Of a DNA stretch of 59,067 nucleotides, positions 49,846 through 59,067 are shown one piece after another. The notes beneath the pieces are model-generated. The model ran no database searches. It saw only the letters and a list, made by a program, of their open reading frames with translations, and had not been told where the DNA came from. Numbering within the stretch: position 1 is the stretch's first letter; every line of letters begins with the position of its first letter. The stretch covers positions 1 through 59,067 of the forward strand of contig JAFQEJ010000025.1 in NCBI GenBank assembly GCA_017399105.1, read 5' to 3'. The translations under genes and the position numbers were made by a program. Source of the DNA: Clostridia bacterium (GTDB taxonomy: Bacteria > Bacillota > Clostridia > Oscillospirales > CAG-272).

Positions 49846-52800
49846 ATGCGAAATCAAATCATACGCATAATCTGTCTGATAACCGTTATGATTATAATTA
49901 TGTCAACAATTGAAATCCAGGCAGAAGGACTTCTCGATATCAATCACTCAATGTTTACTGAAAATGCAGCCACCAAAGAAGATGGGGTTGATGTGTTTGA
50001 AAATATCAGTCCCTCTCTTGCAGATTCACTTCTAGATCGTTCTGTCAGTGATTTTGAATCCGATACCGATGGTTGGCAAAGCGCGAGCACGACAGATGAA
50101 GTGTCGCTTGCTGACAGCATCAGTGTATCTCCATACGGCATATTTGAAGGAAAAAGTATGCTCCGTTTTCGATGCAATTCGGAAAAAGAGCGTCATACTC
50201 TTAGAAAAAAATTTGACTCTCCGATATATGGTGCCGATCAGAATACATTCTATCTTACATTAAATGCAGATGAGAATTGTACTGTTACAATAACCGTGAA
50301 AGGAATGGGGATAACACTCTCAAAAACAGTACAAATCACAGCGGGAGTATATTCAGGTGTAGCAATGGATATCACGCGATTTTCCGGCAAGGGAGCATTG
50401 ACGGAAATATCCATTCGAGCTGAATTTGACAGCAATGATTCTTACAGAGATTTATATGTTGATACTGTCGGTTTCAGCAGTCAAAAGAACATCGCCTCCA
50501 TTGCTCGCTTTATGACCAGCGATTACATTTGTGGCGGCGGAAATCTGACAATCAGCGACAGCTCCATGACCTTTCTCATGAATGAGGAAGGTGCATATGT
50601 GGAAACTGCATCCTTGAACTACAACTTTGATGAATATGTAAATGCTATCTGTGTTAAGCTTGAAAATTATAGCGGCGCGACAAGTGTGACCCTTTTTTAT
50701 ACGACCGAGGAATCACCACAATATAAGAGTATTAACAGTTATTCATTGGATTTGTATGGGGACAATGAGACGCATTATTATGTTTTTCCTGTACGTGAGC
50801 GTGAAATTACGCAAATCAGGCTTGTTTTCGGCGGAAATGCCATGGGGCTTATGCACATTTACGGGATTGAGCCCTACAGTACCTACAATCATGTTACCAC
50901 GGACTACGGTACTTTAGACAGTGTGGAAATATCGGATAATAAAAATGATATCGTTATTCGCGGTACAATCGATGATGATATACTGGAAATATACAAGGAT
51001 CAGACAAAACCGATAGCACTCTACTGCCTTGACCCGGGTGATGATGAAACCAATATTATTACACTTGCCACATCAAAAATTGATCAAACCGACCTTGGAA
51101 AAAGCTTTAAATTTGTTGTACCGATCGAAGGCGCGAGCTACAGCCGTATTAACTGTAAATTTGCGGTTGGCATAACAACTGAAAACGGCATCACTTTGAT
51201 TGATGACTGCATGTACATTACAAATCCCGAAGTATTATCAGAATATGATCGGTGTGTATACTCCACACAGACCAAAAAGGGAATTGCTGCAGATGCTTAT
51301 ACCGCAGATCTGCTTGAAACGGATGCTTATGTTGAAATTGACTTGACTCGTTTACTTTCTGAGAAAGAAACAATATACAGTATTGAGACTTTTGGGAATG
51401 AGACTTATTTTAATGCATCTTATATCGCAGAGCTGGATGCATTGATGGGGAGTTATCACAATCTCGGTATTGCGGTTACTGCAAAATTATTCCAATCCTC
51501 AGCTTCTTCGGTTGCGCTTTACAACATGTTCGACAGTGGAAATGTTACCGACTTATATCATACCATGATATTCATAGCAAGTCGATACAGCGGCGAACTG
51601 AATGTGATTACCGATTATGTAGTCGATATCGACGCTGCATTAATGCAGGTTGATGCTGCTGTGATCAGCGATCGTATAAAAAATGTATCCAATTATCTTC
51701 GCGTGGTTTACAATTCGATCTCTGTTATCAATTCTTCGGTGGATATCTTTATATCAGCCAACCGGAAATGGGACAAGCATCTTGCTTACGATGCGGGATA
51801 CGGAATCGGCACACGTCAACTGATAGACATGATCGGTGAATATATATCCGCAGAAGGTGATTTTCCTTGGAATGTTGCGATCAACGTGAATACAGCTGAT
51901 GAGTTTGCTTTCAATGAAAAGGAAGCTGAAAACAGATATGACAGTAAATTTATATCGATAAAAAATATCAATATGCTGGATCGATATATGAATTTGGAAG
52001 CAAATTTGTATGGGAACAAATCCCGTAAAATTATCGTGATTAATCATGCGTATAACACTCAGGCTGAAACGGGTGAATCGGCTGAATATATTTATGCATA
52101 CATTCGTATGATTACTGAAGAATGTGCGAATGTGGAACGCTATATTCTGTCCCGAAAAGTTTACAGTGAAAGTCTGCAGGAGACAATCCGATATATTGAT
52201 ACTAAAGCATACTTTAAAGAATGTGAACAATACGCTCTTGAAATGCTGGGAATATCAGACTGGAGTGTGTTATCTATCGGAGAGCCGGATAAATCCAATC
52301 TCCGAACAGTACTGAAAAGCAGTTTTAAGAATACGCTCGATATTGCCGAAGTAGGCAGCTATACAGTATTTGATTTTTCTCAACTGACACTTGAAAACGA
52401 ATGGAAAGCATATGCAAACTGTTCGGTTATCAGCACCGGAAATCAAAGCATTGATCGAAATGCGTTCCTGTCAGCGTCCCTTTTAAAAAATGGAAATTTC
52501 GGACACAGCGGAATAGTATGTGACTTTGAATATGTTATGAATTTCAGTGCAGCACCATATCTGACTTTAGAGCTCCAGATTGCAGGTGATTCTCTTCAAA
52601 CCGAACAAGCAGATGTTGTTATCGCCTTTTTTGCCGATGATCACTGTGTGGAATATTTCGGCACGATTACAACTTCCAAGTGGAATAATATAATACTGGA
52701 TTTATCCGATTTTGATTATAATAACCGAATCGATCGAATTCGTGTAGTTGTAAAAAATAAAAATCTCCCGACCAATACAACACTGATGATGGGAAATATA

Positions 52801-52980
52801 ACTGCTCACTCCGAAAAGTACGAAGCTGAAGAGATCGATGCAATTATAAATGCATCCAGGATAAATATCAGGCAATACAGTGTGGATATCACAGTCGTGA
52901 TCATCTTGATACTGATCATCATTATCAGCGGAAGTGCTGTCATTCTGCATTTGCTGTCGATGAATAAAAAGAAAAAATAA
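49846..52980 (+). CDS. DUF5722 surface protein with signal peptide and C-terminal membrane anchor
   Basis: A 1044-residue exported protein. An N-terminal signal peptide (IIRIICLITVMIIIMS) ends before about residue 27. Two or three beta-sandwich, carbohydrate-binding-like modules come first (SVSDFESDTDGWQSASTTDE; a second repeat near residue 860 onward starts FDFSQLTLENEWKAYANCSV). A DUF5722 domain (about 365-800) resembles a TIM-barrel glycosidase: DRCVYSTQTKKGIAADAYTA, YHNLGIAVTAKLFQSSASS, MIFIASRYSGELNVITDYVV. The C-terminus is a single helix (ITVVIILILIIIISGSAVIL) with a Lys-rich tail, anchoring it to the membrane outside face. RBS is AAAGGAGG. Probably glycan-related; activity unknown. 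Confidence 0.8.
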   Translation: MRNQIIRIICLITVMIIIMSTIEIQAEGLLDINHSMFTENAATKEDGVDVFENISPSLADSLLDRSVSDFESDTDGWQSASTTDEVSLADSISVSPYGIFEGKSMLRFRCNSEKERHTLRKKFDSPIYGADQNTFYLTLNADENCTVTITVKGMGITLSKTVQITAGVYSGVAMDITRFSGKGALTEISIRAEFDSNDSYRDLYVDTVGFSSQKNIASIARFMTSDYICGGGNLTISDSSMTFLMNEEGAYVETASLNYNFDEYVNAICVKLENYSGATSVTLFYTTEESPQYKSINSYSLDLYGDNETHYYVFPVREREITQIRLVFGGNAMGLMHIYGIEPYSTYNHVTTDYGTLDSVEISDNKNDIVIRGTIDDDILEIYKDQTKPIALYCLDPGDDETNIITLATSKIDQTDLGKSFKFVVPIEGASYSRINCKFAVGITTENGITLIDDCMYITNPEVLSEYDRCVYSTQTKKGIAADAYTADLLETDAYVEIDLTRLLSEKETIYSIETFGNETYFNASYIAELDALMGSYHNLGIAVTAKLFQSSASSVALYNMFDSGNVTDLYHTMIFIASRYSGELNVITDYVVDIDAALMQVDAAVISDRIKNVSNYLRVVYNSISVINSSVDIFISANRKWDKHLAYDAGYGIGTRQLIDMIGEYISAEGDFPWNVAINVNTADEFAFNEKEAENRYDSKFISIKNINMLDRYMNLEANLYGNKSRKIIVINHAYNTQAETGESAEYIYAYIRMITEECANVERYILSRKVYSESLQETIRYIDTKAYFKECEQYALEMLGISDWSVLSIGEPDKSNLRTVLKSSFKNTLDIAEVGSYTVFDFSQLTLENEWKAYANCSVISTGNQSIDRNAFLSASLLKNGNFGHSGIVCDFEYVMNFSAAPYLTLELQIAGDSLQTEQADVVIAFFADDHCVEYFGTITTSKWNNIILDLSDFDYNNRIDRIRVVVKNKNLPTNTTLMMGNITAHSEKYEAEEIDAIINASRINIRQYSVDITVVIILILIIIISGSAVILHLLSMNKKKK

Positions 52981-52982
52981 AA

Positions 52983-53019
52983 AATGCGGTATAGCATGGT
53001 AGCTATACCGTATTTTTGA
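52983..53019 (+). terminator. Terminator after the DUF5722 gene
   Basis: ATGCGGTATAGC / GCTATACCGTAT with a 6-base loop (one G-T pair), then TTTTTG. Confidence 0.85.
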
Positions 53020-53032
53020 ATATTAACAGTTA

Positions 53033-53335
53033 TTATTCGGCATCCGCAGCGGGCTCTTCGTCAGCACAGTCGCAGATGCAGTCAGCTTCGATATCTTCAC
53101 CGCAGCTCTCGCAATCAAAATCGTCGCAGCAGCCGCAACAGTCAGAAAACATGTCGTCATCGGTATAATCGAGACAGTTATCGCTCTGGAAAGTGCTCAT
53201 GCATTTCTTGTATTTTTTATAAATGACATCGATTACAAACAATGCGGCAACAATCAGACCGCAGACTGCAAGCACCTTAACAATGATACTCACGAAGTTG
53301 TTCTTTTCCTGTTTCTTTGTTGTGAAAAAGTTCAT
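53033..53335 (-). CDS. Small single-pass membrane protein with Cys- and acid-rich tail
   Basis: A 100-residue protein: a charged N-terminus, one membrane helix (FVSIIVKVLAVCGLIVAALF, about 14-35), a short basic stretch KKYKKC, and a tail (about 45-100) with eleven Cys among many Asp/Glu, such as DCCGCCDDFDCESCGED and ADCICDCAD. The Cys clusters could bind metal. Orientation is not certain, though the basic residues after the helix suggest the tail is cytoplasmic. RBS is ACGGAGG. No family known to me. Confidence 0.8.
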   Translation of the reverse strand: MNFFTTKKQEKNNFVSIIVKVLAVCGLIVAALFVIDVIYKKYKKCMSTFQSDNCLDYTDDDMFSDCCGCCDDFDCESCGEDIEADCICDCADEEPAADAE

Positions 53336-53568
53336 GTTAAATACCTCCGTATATATTTATTTATATTATACTGAATACAGTATATCATACAGTCGTGCAA
53401 AATAAAATAAATATTTTATGACAATATTGTAACTATTATTGGGAATGATCAAAATTACTGTAATCATTTTTTATTGTATATATTTCGGATCTCGCTACTG
53501 AAAAAATCAAAAAATAATATATTTACTGTGAATTGGATAAATATTAATAATATTATACATTTTTATTA

Positions 53569-53608
53569 TTGAATTTTCAAGGCATATATGTTATACTTAT
53601 TAAGTATA
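53569..53608 (+). promoter_or_regulatory. rlmN promoter with palindrome on the -10 box
   Basis: TTGAAT (53569-53574), a 17-base spacer and TATACT (53592-53597). The -10 box is the left end of a perfect palindrome TATACTTA-T-TAAGTATA (53592-53608), a possible repressor site. The preceding 230 bases (from 53336) are AT-rich without a gene. Confidence 0.65.
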
Positions 53609-53631
53609 ATCATGTTGGAGTAATGTGAATA

Positions 53632-54684
53632 ATGGATATACCAAACAAAGCAGATCTTCTTTCCATGCTGCCATCTGAACTGGAAACATTCATCGCAGAA
53701 CAGGGGGAGGCGAAATTCCGTGCCGCCCAGATTTATGGATGGATGCAGAAAGGCGTCAGCTGGGATAAAATGATGAACCTGCCCAAAAGAACCAAGGAGA
53801 AACTTTCAGAAATTGCTGAAATCAGACTTCCTTCTATTCGAGAAAAACACGTGTCGAAGTTGGACGGAACGGTGAAATATCTCTTTGAAACCTGCGACGG
53901 ACAGTTCATTGAAAGCGTTGTCATGCGTTACCATCACGGGAACTCCATATGTGTGTCAAGTCAGGCTGGCTGCCGTATGGGATGTAAATTCTGTGCATCC
54001 ACGTTGAACGGGTTGGCAAGAAATCTCCTTCCTTCCGAAATACTCGGTCAAATCATTATCGCTTCCGCTGATATAGGTGAACGAATTTCCAATGTGGTAA
54101 TGATGGGAATCGGAGAACCGCTTGATAATTATGCGAATGTAATTCGCTTTCTGCAGCTTGTTAATCTGCCGGATGGGTTGAATATCGGTTATCGACATAT
54201 ATCACTGTCAACCTGCGGTATCGTTCCGAAGATTTATGAGCTTGCCGAACAGGATATGCAGATTACACTTTCTATTTCACTGCATGCGGCGAATGACACG
54301 GCGAGGAGTGCAATTATGCCGGTGAACAACCGATATCCTCTTGCGGAGCTGATGACGGCATGCAGAGATTATTTTGACATAACAGGACGCAGAATCTCCT
54401 TCGAATACACGCTAATATCGGGGAAGAATGACTCTGAGAAGGATGCAGCAGAGCTTGCAGGCCTGTTGAAGCATTACATGGAAGCAAGACCATTTCACGT
54501 CAATCTGATTCCCGTAAATGAGGTCTCGGAAAGAGATTTTGCGAGAAGCACTGACGATGATATAAAAAAGTTCGTTTCCGCGCTTGAGAAACGCCGCATC
54601 AATGCAACGGTAAGGCGCAGGCTGGGATCGGACATCAACGCCTCATGCGGTCAGCTGAGGTATCATGCTCAAAAGGATCACTAA
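53632..54684 (+). CDS. rlmN: Dual-specificity RNA methyltransferase RlmN
   Basis: A 350-residue radical-SAM enzyme adding C2-methyl to A2503 of 23S rRNA and A37 of some tRNAs. The cluster motif is CRMGCKFC (Cys114, 118, 121) within VSSQAGCRMGCKFCAS. MMGIGEPLDNYANVIRFL, the STCGIVPKIYELA segment and SISLHAAND follow. The methyl-carrying Cys lies in the C-terminal INASCGQL. Length is standard. It heads the group rlmN-prpC-prkC-lepA. Confidence 0.95.
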   Translation: MDIPNKADLLSMLPSELETFIAEQGEAKFRAAQIYGWMQKGVSWDKMMNLPKRTKEKLSEIAEIRLPSIREKHVSKLDGTVKYLFETCDGQFIESVVMRYHHGNSICVSSQAGCRMGCKFCASTLNGLARNLLPSEILGQIIIASADIGERISNVVMMGIGEPLDNYANVIRFLQLVNLPDGLNIGYRHISLSTCGIVPKIYELAEQDMQITLSISLHAANDTARSAIMPVNNRYPLAELMTACRDYFDITGRRISFEYTLISGKNDSEKDAAELAGLLKHYMEARPFHVNLIPVNEVSERDFARSTDDDIKKFVSALEKRRINATVRRRLGSDINASCGQLRYHAQKDH

Positions 54685-54741
54685 TACCGGCGAGAATGCG
54701 AAAGGCACGTCTGCGTATTGATGTTATCGGGGTGAAGGATT

Positions 54742-55533
54742 ATGCTTTGTTATGGAAAAAGCGATATCGGAAAAAAACGATCGAATAATCAGGATAGCTT
54801 TGTTCTGGAACGGATTTGCGAAAACACGGCAGTTTTCGTGGTCTGCGACGGGATGGGCGGAGCAAAAGGCGGAAAGGAAGCAAGTGAGCTCGCGATTGAA
54901 ACCTTTTTGCGTGAGATAAGAAAATCGATCGAAGGTCTTATTAAGGATGGTCAATGTGATACCTCGACCTTGGATATCGCACAAATTATTTCGGATGCCA
55001 TGTATGCTACAAATACGGCGGTATACAATAAATCCAAAGAAAGTGCGGAATTCAGCGGTATGGGTACCACGCTTGTCGCTGCGCTCGAATTTGATGATTA
55101 TCTTTACATTGTCAATGTAGGTGACAGCCGAATGTACATCTGCTCCGGCGGAGAGCTGCATCAGGTAACGCATGACCACTCCTACGTACAGTATCTTGTA
55201 GATATCGGACAAATCACATTAGACGAAGCTAAGAACAATCCCAATCGAAACATCATCATGCGCGCAATCGGTATTGAGGATGAGGTTGAAGCTGATCTCT
55301 TCAAAATTGATATGCATGTTTATAAAGAATTTTACGTACTTCTATGCTCGGATGGTCTTTCCAATTATGCTGCCTGCGATAATATCCGCAGCATTATCTG
55401 TGATGAAATTGTCGGCAAAAACGAGCTTTCAACAAAGGTTGATGCGATGATTGAGCTTGCCAACCGCAATGGCGGAGGCGATAACATCACGGCTGTACTT
55501 TTAAAATATGGAGAAGCAACCAATTTCGATTAA
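54742..55533 (+). CDS. prpC: PP2C-type Ser/Thr phosphatase PrpC/Stp
   Basis: A 263-residue cytoplasmic phosphatase that reverses PrkC phosphorylation. Metal-binding and family motifs: SNNQDSFVL, VVCDGMGGAKGGKEAS, FSGMGTTLVAAL, VNVGDSRMYI, the flap-region DHSYVQYLVDIGQIT, LCSDGLSNY and the C-terminal GGGDNITAVLLKY with the metal-ligand Asp. It lies 35 bases before the kinase gene, the standard pairing in Firmicutes. Confidence 0.94.
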   Translation: MLCYGKSDIGKKRSNNQDSFVLERICENTAVFVVCDGMGGAKGGKEASELAIETFLREIRKSIEGLIKDGQCDTSTLDIAQIISDAMYATNTAVYNKSKESAEFSGMGTTLVAALEFDDYLYIVNVGDSRMYICSGGELHQVTHDHSYVQYLVDIGQITLDEAKNNPNRNIIMRAIGIEDEVEADLFKIDMHVYKEFYVLLCSDGLSNYAACDNIRSIICDEIVGKNELSTKVDAMIELANRNGGGDNITAVLLKYGEATNFD

Positions 55534-55568
55534 AAAAAGAAAGGGTTATCGCCGACAGGCGTTGATAT

Positions 55569-57344
55569 ATGGAATCTCTTGAAAAATATGTCGGGCATGT
55601 GTTCGACAGAAGATATAAAATATTAAAAATCATCGGCATCGGCGGTATGGCGGTGGTTTTTGAAGCTTATGACACAGTGATGAAACGTATGGTAGCGGTT
55701 AAAATGCTCAAGGATGAGATCGCTAATGATACACAGTCAGTCAAGCGCTTTATCAACGAGTCTAAAGCTGTTTCCATGCTTGAGCATCCGAATATTGTCA
55801 GCATATACGATGTTTCGGTTAAAGACGACCTGAAATATATCGTTATGGAGCGTGTTGAAGGCATTACGCTTAAAAATTATATGAATAAAAAGGGCGTCCT
55901 CGACTTCAAAGAGGTCGTCAGCTACAGTGAGCAGATACTGCGCGCACTGGAACATGCACACTCCAAAGGCATTATACACAGGGATATCAAGCCGCAGAAT
56001 ATTATGCTGCTGAAGAATGGTAAGATCAAGGTTACTGATTTCGGAATTGCAAAACTGCCCAACGCAGAGACTGTAACAATGACCGACAAGGCGATCGGTA
56101 CAGTTTTCTATATCAGTCCCGAACAGGCAAGTGGCAAGAAAATCGATCCAAGAAGCGATCTCTATTCTTTGGGTGTACTGATGTATGAAATGAGCACGGG
56201 GACGTTGCCTTTCAATGCCGAATCCCCTGTATCGGTAGCGCTTATGCAAGTCAGTGCGCGTCCCAAACCGCCGCGTGAGATCAATCCGACGATTCCGCAG
56301 GGATTGGAACAGATTATACTCGGTGCAATGGAAAAGGTGCCTGAGAAGCGTTTTCAAAGTGCGGCTCAGATGCTGAAGCTCCTGACACATATTAAAAATA
56401 ATCCCTCTTATGTGTTCAAGACGAAGAAAACGGATAAAGCTGAACAAAAAAACAAGCTGAATCCAAAAAAAGAAGAGGTTAACGAGCAGGAAGAAGTCAT
56501 AATCAAGCGGCGCAGCCGCTCGATGCTTCCGATTATTGCAGGTGTGATGAGTGCCTTTCTGCTTGTTCTCGGACTCAGTGGTGCTTATCTGATTACAAAG
56601 TTGATGAATCCTCCTGTGCAGACCGAAACCAAAACGGTTACTGTTAAATATCTGCTTGAGCATTTTTATTCAGAAGAACTGAAGGCTGAGCTTGAAGCTG
56701 AAGGCTTCAATGTGCTGGTGACATACGAATTTAACAAAGATTACAGTGAAAACACCATCATTGAGCAAACTCCTGAAGGCGGAGAGCGCCGTAAGGTAAA
56801 TATCGGAGAAAACCAACTCTGCGATCTGGAGCTTGTTGTAAGTAAGGGGGCTGAGGTACTCAAGCTTCGGGATTATACTGTTTCGGAATACCGTGTTACA
56901 AAACTTGAGCTTGAGAATATGGGTATCCACGTTAAGGTGGAAAGCGATTTCCATCCTACGATGATGTCTGGTTATATTTATCGAACCGAACCTGCAGCCG
57001 GCACCACACTTGTGGTTGGTGATACGGTTACCCTGTATGTCAGCAACGGTCCCGAAATTGCATATACTCAGGTTCCTAACTTCAAAAACATGACCGAAGC
57101 AGAGGCAATGGATACACTGATTCAGTATAAGCTTGCAATCGGTAAGGTTACCCGTGAATATAACGATGATGTAGAGAAGGGAAGAATTATTTCTCAAAGC
57201 ATCAATCCCTATACAGAGGTGCCTCAGAACGAAACCAGAATCGGTTTTGTTGTCAGCCTCGGCAAAAAAGGTGAGGACACAACTGTCCCTGTAGAAACCG
57301 AGCCTGTGGAAACCGATGAAAACGGTGTTCCCGCAGGTATTTAA
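55569..57344 (+). CDS. prkC: PASTA-domain Ser/Thr protein kinase PrkC/Stk
   Basis: A 591-residue membrane kinase sensing peptidoglycan fragments. Kinase domain (about 16-275): glycine loop [13 protein letters not shown], Lys45 in [14 protein letters not shown] (137-144), DFG (157-159), activation loop [11 protein letters not shown] and SPEQASG. A charged juxtamembrane linker (about 283-318) leads to one membrane helix (about 319-345). Three extracellular PASTA repeats follow (about 355-425, 425-490 and 490-565), then an acidic Pro/Thr tail. No clear ribosome site precedes the ATG, in line with coupling to prpC. In many Firmicutes rsgA follows; here lepA does. Confidence 0.94.
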   Translation: MESLEKYVGHVFDRRYKILKIIGIGGMAVVFEAYDTVMKRMVAVKMLKDEIANDTQSVKRFINESKAVSMLEHPNIVSIYDVSVKDDLKYIVMERVEGITLKNYMNKKGVLDFKEVVSYSEQILRALEHAHSKGIIHRDIKPQNIMLLKNGKIKVTDFGIAKLPNAETVTMTDKAIGTVFYISPEQASGKKIDPRSDLYSLGVLMYEMSTGTLPFNAESPVSVALMQVSARPKPPREINPTIPQGLEQIILGAMEKVPEKRFQSAAQMLKLLTHIKNNPSYVFKTKKTDKAEQKNKLNPKKEEVNEQEEVIIKRRSRSMLPIIAGVMSAFLLVLGLSGAYLITKLMNPPVQTETKTVTVKYLLEHFYSEELKAELEAEGFNVLVTYEFNKDYSENTIIEQTPEGGERRKVNIGENQLCDLELVVSKGAEVLKLRDYTVSEYRVTKLELENMGIHVKVESDFHPTMMSGYIYRTEPAAGTTLVVGDTVTLYVSNGPEIAYTQVPNFKNMTEAEAMDTLIQYKLAIGKVTREYNDDVEKGRIISQSINPYTEVPQNETRIGFVVSLGKKGEDTTVPVETEPVETDENGVPAGI

Positions 57345-57373
57345 TCATTCAAACAAAAGGAATAGAGAACTTC

Positions 57374-59067
57374 ATGTCAAAGACAGAACAAAGCAATATT
57401 CGTAATTTTTCTATCATCGCTCATATAGATCACGGAAAATCTACGTTGGCTGATCGCATTCTTGAGTTTACTCAGGCGGTGGCAAAACGCAATATGGAAG
57501 AGCAGCTGCTTGATAATATGGATTTGGAGCGAGAGCGCGGTATCACCATCAAAGCACGCGCCGTCAGACTCGACTATAATGCGCCCGATGGTGAGGTTTA
57601 TAAGCTCAATCTAATCGATACTCCTGGTCATGTGGACTTTAATTATGAAGTATCACGTTCACTCAACGCTTGTGAAGGCGCACTGCTCGTTGTAGATGCT
57701 ACGCAGGGAATTGAAGCTCAGACATTGGCTAATGCATATCTTGCAGTTGACAACGATCTTGAGATCGTTCCTGTTATCAATAAAATTGATCTTCCGTCTG
57801 CTAATATAGACGGAGTTCGCGCAGAAATTGAGGATGTTATCGGAATTCCTGCTGAGGACTGTCCCGCAATATCTGCAAAGAACGGTATCAATATTGATCA
57901 GGTGCTTGCAAAAATCGTTTCTGATATTCCCGCGCCGGTTGGCGATCCCGATGCTCCGCTGAAATGTCTGATATTTGATTCATATTATGATTCTTACCTT
58001 GGCGTCGTTGTGTACATCCGAGTGCTTGACGGTACTGTAAAAGAGGGAGACCGTATTTTAATGATGAATACCGGTGCACAATTTGATGTGGTTGAAGTGG
58101 GCAGTATGGCAGCTTTTGGTCTCAGTAAATTGGATAAGCTGACAGCAGGGGATGTCGGATATATCACAGCCAGCATTAAAAATGTTGCAGATACGCGCGT
58201 CGGTGATACCATCACAACTGTTGAAGGCGGAATCGATACTCCGCTTCCCGGATTTAAAAAAGCGCTTCCTATGGTTTATTCGGGCATTTACCCCGCTGAC
58301 GGTTCTCGCTACGGTGATCTGCGCGATGCTCTTGAAAAGCTTCAGCTGAATGATGCGGCACTTGCTTTTGAAGCTGAGTCGTCCGCTGCATTGGGATTTG
58401 GTTATCGCTGCGGTTTCCTTGGATTGCTTCACATGGAAGTAATCGAAGAAAGATTGGAACGTGAATTCAATCTTGATCTTATTACTACCGCTCCCAGTGT
58501 TATATATAAGATCACAAAGCGCGGCGGTGAAGTTGTTTATATCGACAATCCATCCAATTATCCGCCTCAGGATGAAATTGATGTTGCTGAAGAACCGATG
58601 GTAAAGGCTTCTATCATTACGCCGGTTGAATATGTGGGTGGAATTATGGATCTCTGTCAGGATCGCCGTGGTGTTTATATCGACATGAAGTATATCGATA
58701 CCAATCGTACCGAGCTTCACTATGATCTGCCGCTGAATGAGATTATTTATGACTTCTTTGATGCACTCAAGAGCCGCAGTAAAGGTTATGCCTCTCTTGA
58801 TTATGAGCTGAACGGATATATGCCCAGCCGCCTCGTAAAGCTGGATATTCTGCTTAACGGCGAGGTTGTGGATGCCCTCTCCTTTATAGTACATGAAGAT
58901 AAAGCGCAGTCCAGAGGTAGAAAAATTGCCGAAAAACTGAAGGAAAACATTCCGCGTCAGCTGTTTGAGGTTCCGATTCAAGCTGCCATTGGTGGGCGAA
59001 TTATCGCACGAGAAACCGTAAAGGCACTGCGTAAAGATGTTCTTGCAAAGTGTTACGGTGGTGATAT
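57374..59067 (+). CDS. lepA: Elongation factor 4 (LepA), 3' end beyond the window
   Basis: The first 564 codons of a GTPase usually about 600 residues long that back-translocates or remodels ribosomes under stress. G1 is AHIDHGKST, switch I follows with [11 protein letters not shown]3 is DTPGHVDF and G4 is NKIDLPS. The LepA-specific stretches [17 protein letters not shown] and [20 protein letters not shown], and the C-terminal [16 protein letters not shown], rule out other translational GTPases. The frame is open to the last base. It starts 29 bases after prkC without a terminator between, so it is probably in the same transcript. Confidence 0.96.
   Translation, partial: MSKTEQSNIRNFSIIAHIDHGKSTLADRILEFTQAVAKRNMEEQLLDNMDLERERGITIKARAVRLDYNAPDGEVYKLNLIDTPGHVDFNYEVSRSLNACEGALLVVDATQGIEAQTLANAYLAVDNDLEIVPVINKIDLPSANIDGVRAEIEDVIGIPAEDCPAISAKNGINIDQVLAKIVSDIPAPVGDPDAPLKCLIFDSYYDSYLGVVVYIRVLDGTVKEGDRILMMNTGAQFDVVEVGSMAAFGLSKLDKLTAGDVGYITASIKNVADTRVGDTITTVEGGIDTPLPGFKKALPMVYSGIYPADGSRYGDLRDALEKLQLNDAALAFEAESSAALGFGYRCGFLGLLHMEVIEERLEREFNLDLITTAPSVIYKITKRGGEVVYIDNPSNYPPQDEIDVAEEPMVKASIITPVEYVGGIMDLCQDRRGVYIDMKYIDTNRTELHYDLPLNEIIYDFFDALKSRSKGYASLDYELNGYMPSRLVKLDILLNGEVVDALSFIVHEDKAQSRGRKIAEKLKENIPRQLFEVPIQAAIGGRIIARETVKALRKDVLAKCYGGD

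Overview
The window looks like a chromosomal piece of an anaerobic, moderately low-GC Gram-positive bacterium of class Clostridia, probably a gut Oscillospirales-type lineage (lineage inferred, not proven). The signs are a SpoIVB sporulation peptidase, a T-box leader, a PASTA-domain Ser/Thr kinase with its PP2C phosphatase, many lipobox lipoproteins, strong AGGAGG ribosome binding sites, TTGACA-N17-TATAAT promoters and tRNAs with encoded CCA ends.

Layout. 1-550: the end of an integrative conjugative-type element (start of a replication-initiator-like gene) abutting a corrinoid-methyltransferase-like (URO-D family) gene whose 3' end is missing. 1.4-4.8 kb: MATE exporter, sugar O-acetyltransferase and M18 aminopeptidase. 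4.8-9.0 kb: a T-box-controlled amino-acid ABC transporter of the TrpXYZ family with two tandem substrate-binding lipoproteins. 9.0-13.2 kb: an orphan corrinoid protein, spoIVB, an AT-rich XRE regulator, and a graveyard holding a second spoIVB 3' end and a broken XRE gene. 13.2-19.3 kb: an orphan sugar-type substrate-binding lipoprotein with a divergent AraC regulator, then a heterodimeric ABC exporter. 19.3-26.1 kb (minus strand): an envelope-polysaccharide block (DHHW/AlgJ-like protein, MBOAT acyltransferase, frameshifted DUF6259 glycosidase) and a second orphan substrate-binding lipoprotein. 26.3-32.6 kb: tRNA-Leu, an RlmD-type rRNA methyltransferase, PHP and GNAT proteins, guaB, a Gfo/Idh/MocA dehydrogenase and a small helical protein.

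32.7-40.6 kb: tRNA-Val and tRNA-Ala, a PocR-AraC regulator divergent from a beta-helix lipoprotein, a TraB/GumN lipoprotein, an ECF sigma factor fused to a large extra domain, and a DUF1385 membrane protein. 41.0-46.1 kb: GH38 alpha-mannosidase, a DUF4432 aldose-epimerase-like protein and mannitol-1-phosphate dehydrogenase. 46.3-49.8 kb: two NAD-synthesis genes, pncB and nadE, placed divergently. 49.8-53.3 kb: a large membrane-anchored DUF5722 surface protein and a small Cys/acid-rich membrane protein. 53.6 kb to the end: rlmN, prpC, prkC and lepA (cut by the window edge).

The main non-gene discovery is a 140-165 bp multi-hairpin repeat found three times (33039-33204, 40815-40972, 46084-46222). 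Each copy lies just downstream of a gene on its own strand and keeps nested stems despite sequence drift. Two substrate-binding-protein genes end in a related single hairpin. Other notable points are a T-box whose specifier and tRNA-acceptor signals point to Phe rather than Trp, a NAD synthetase whose glutaminase cysteine is glycine, and the spoIVB/XRE fossil duplication.
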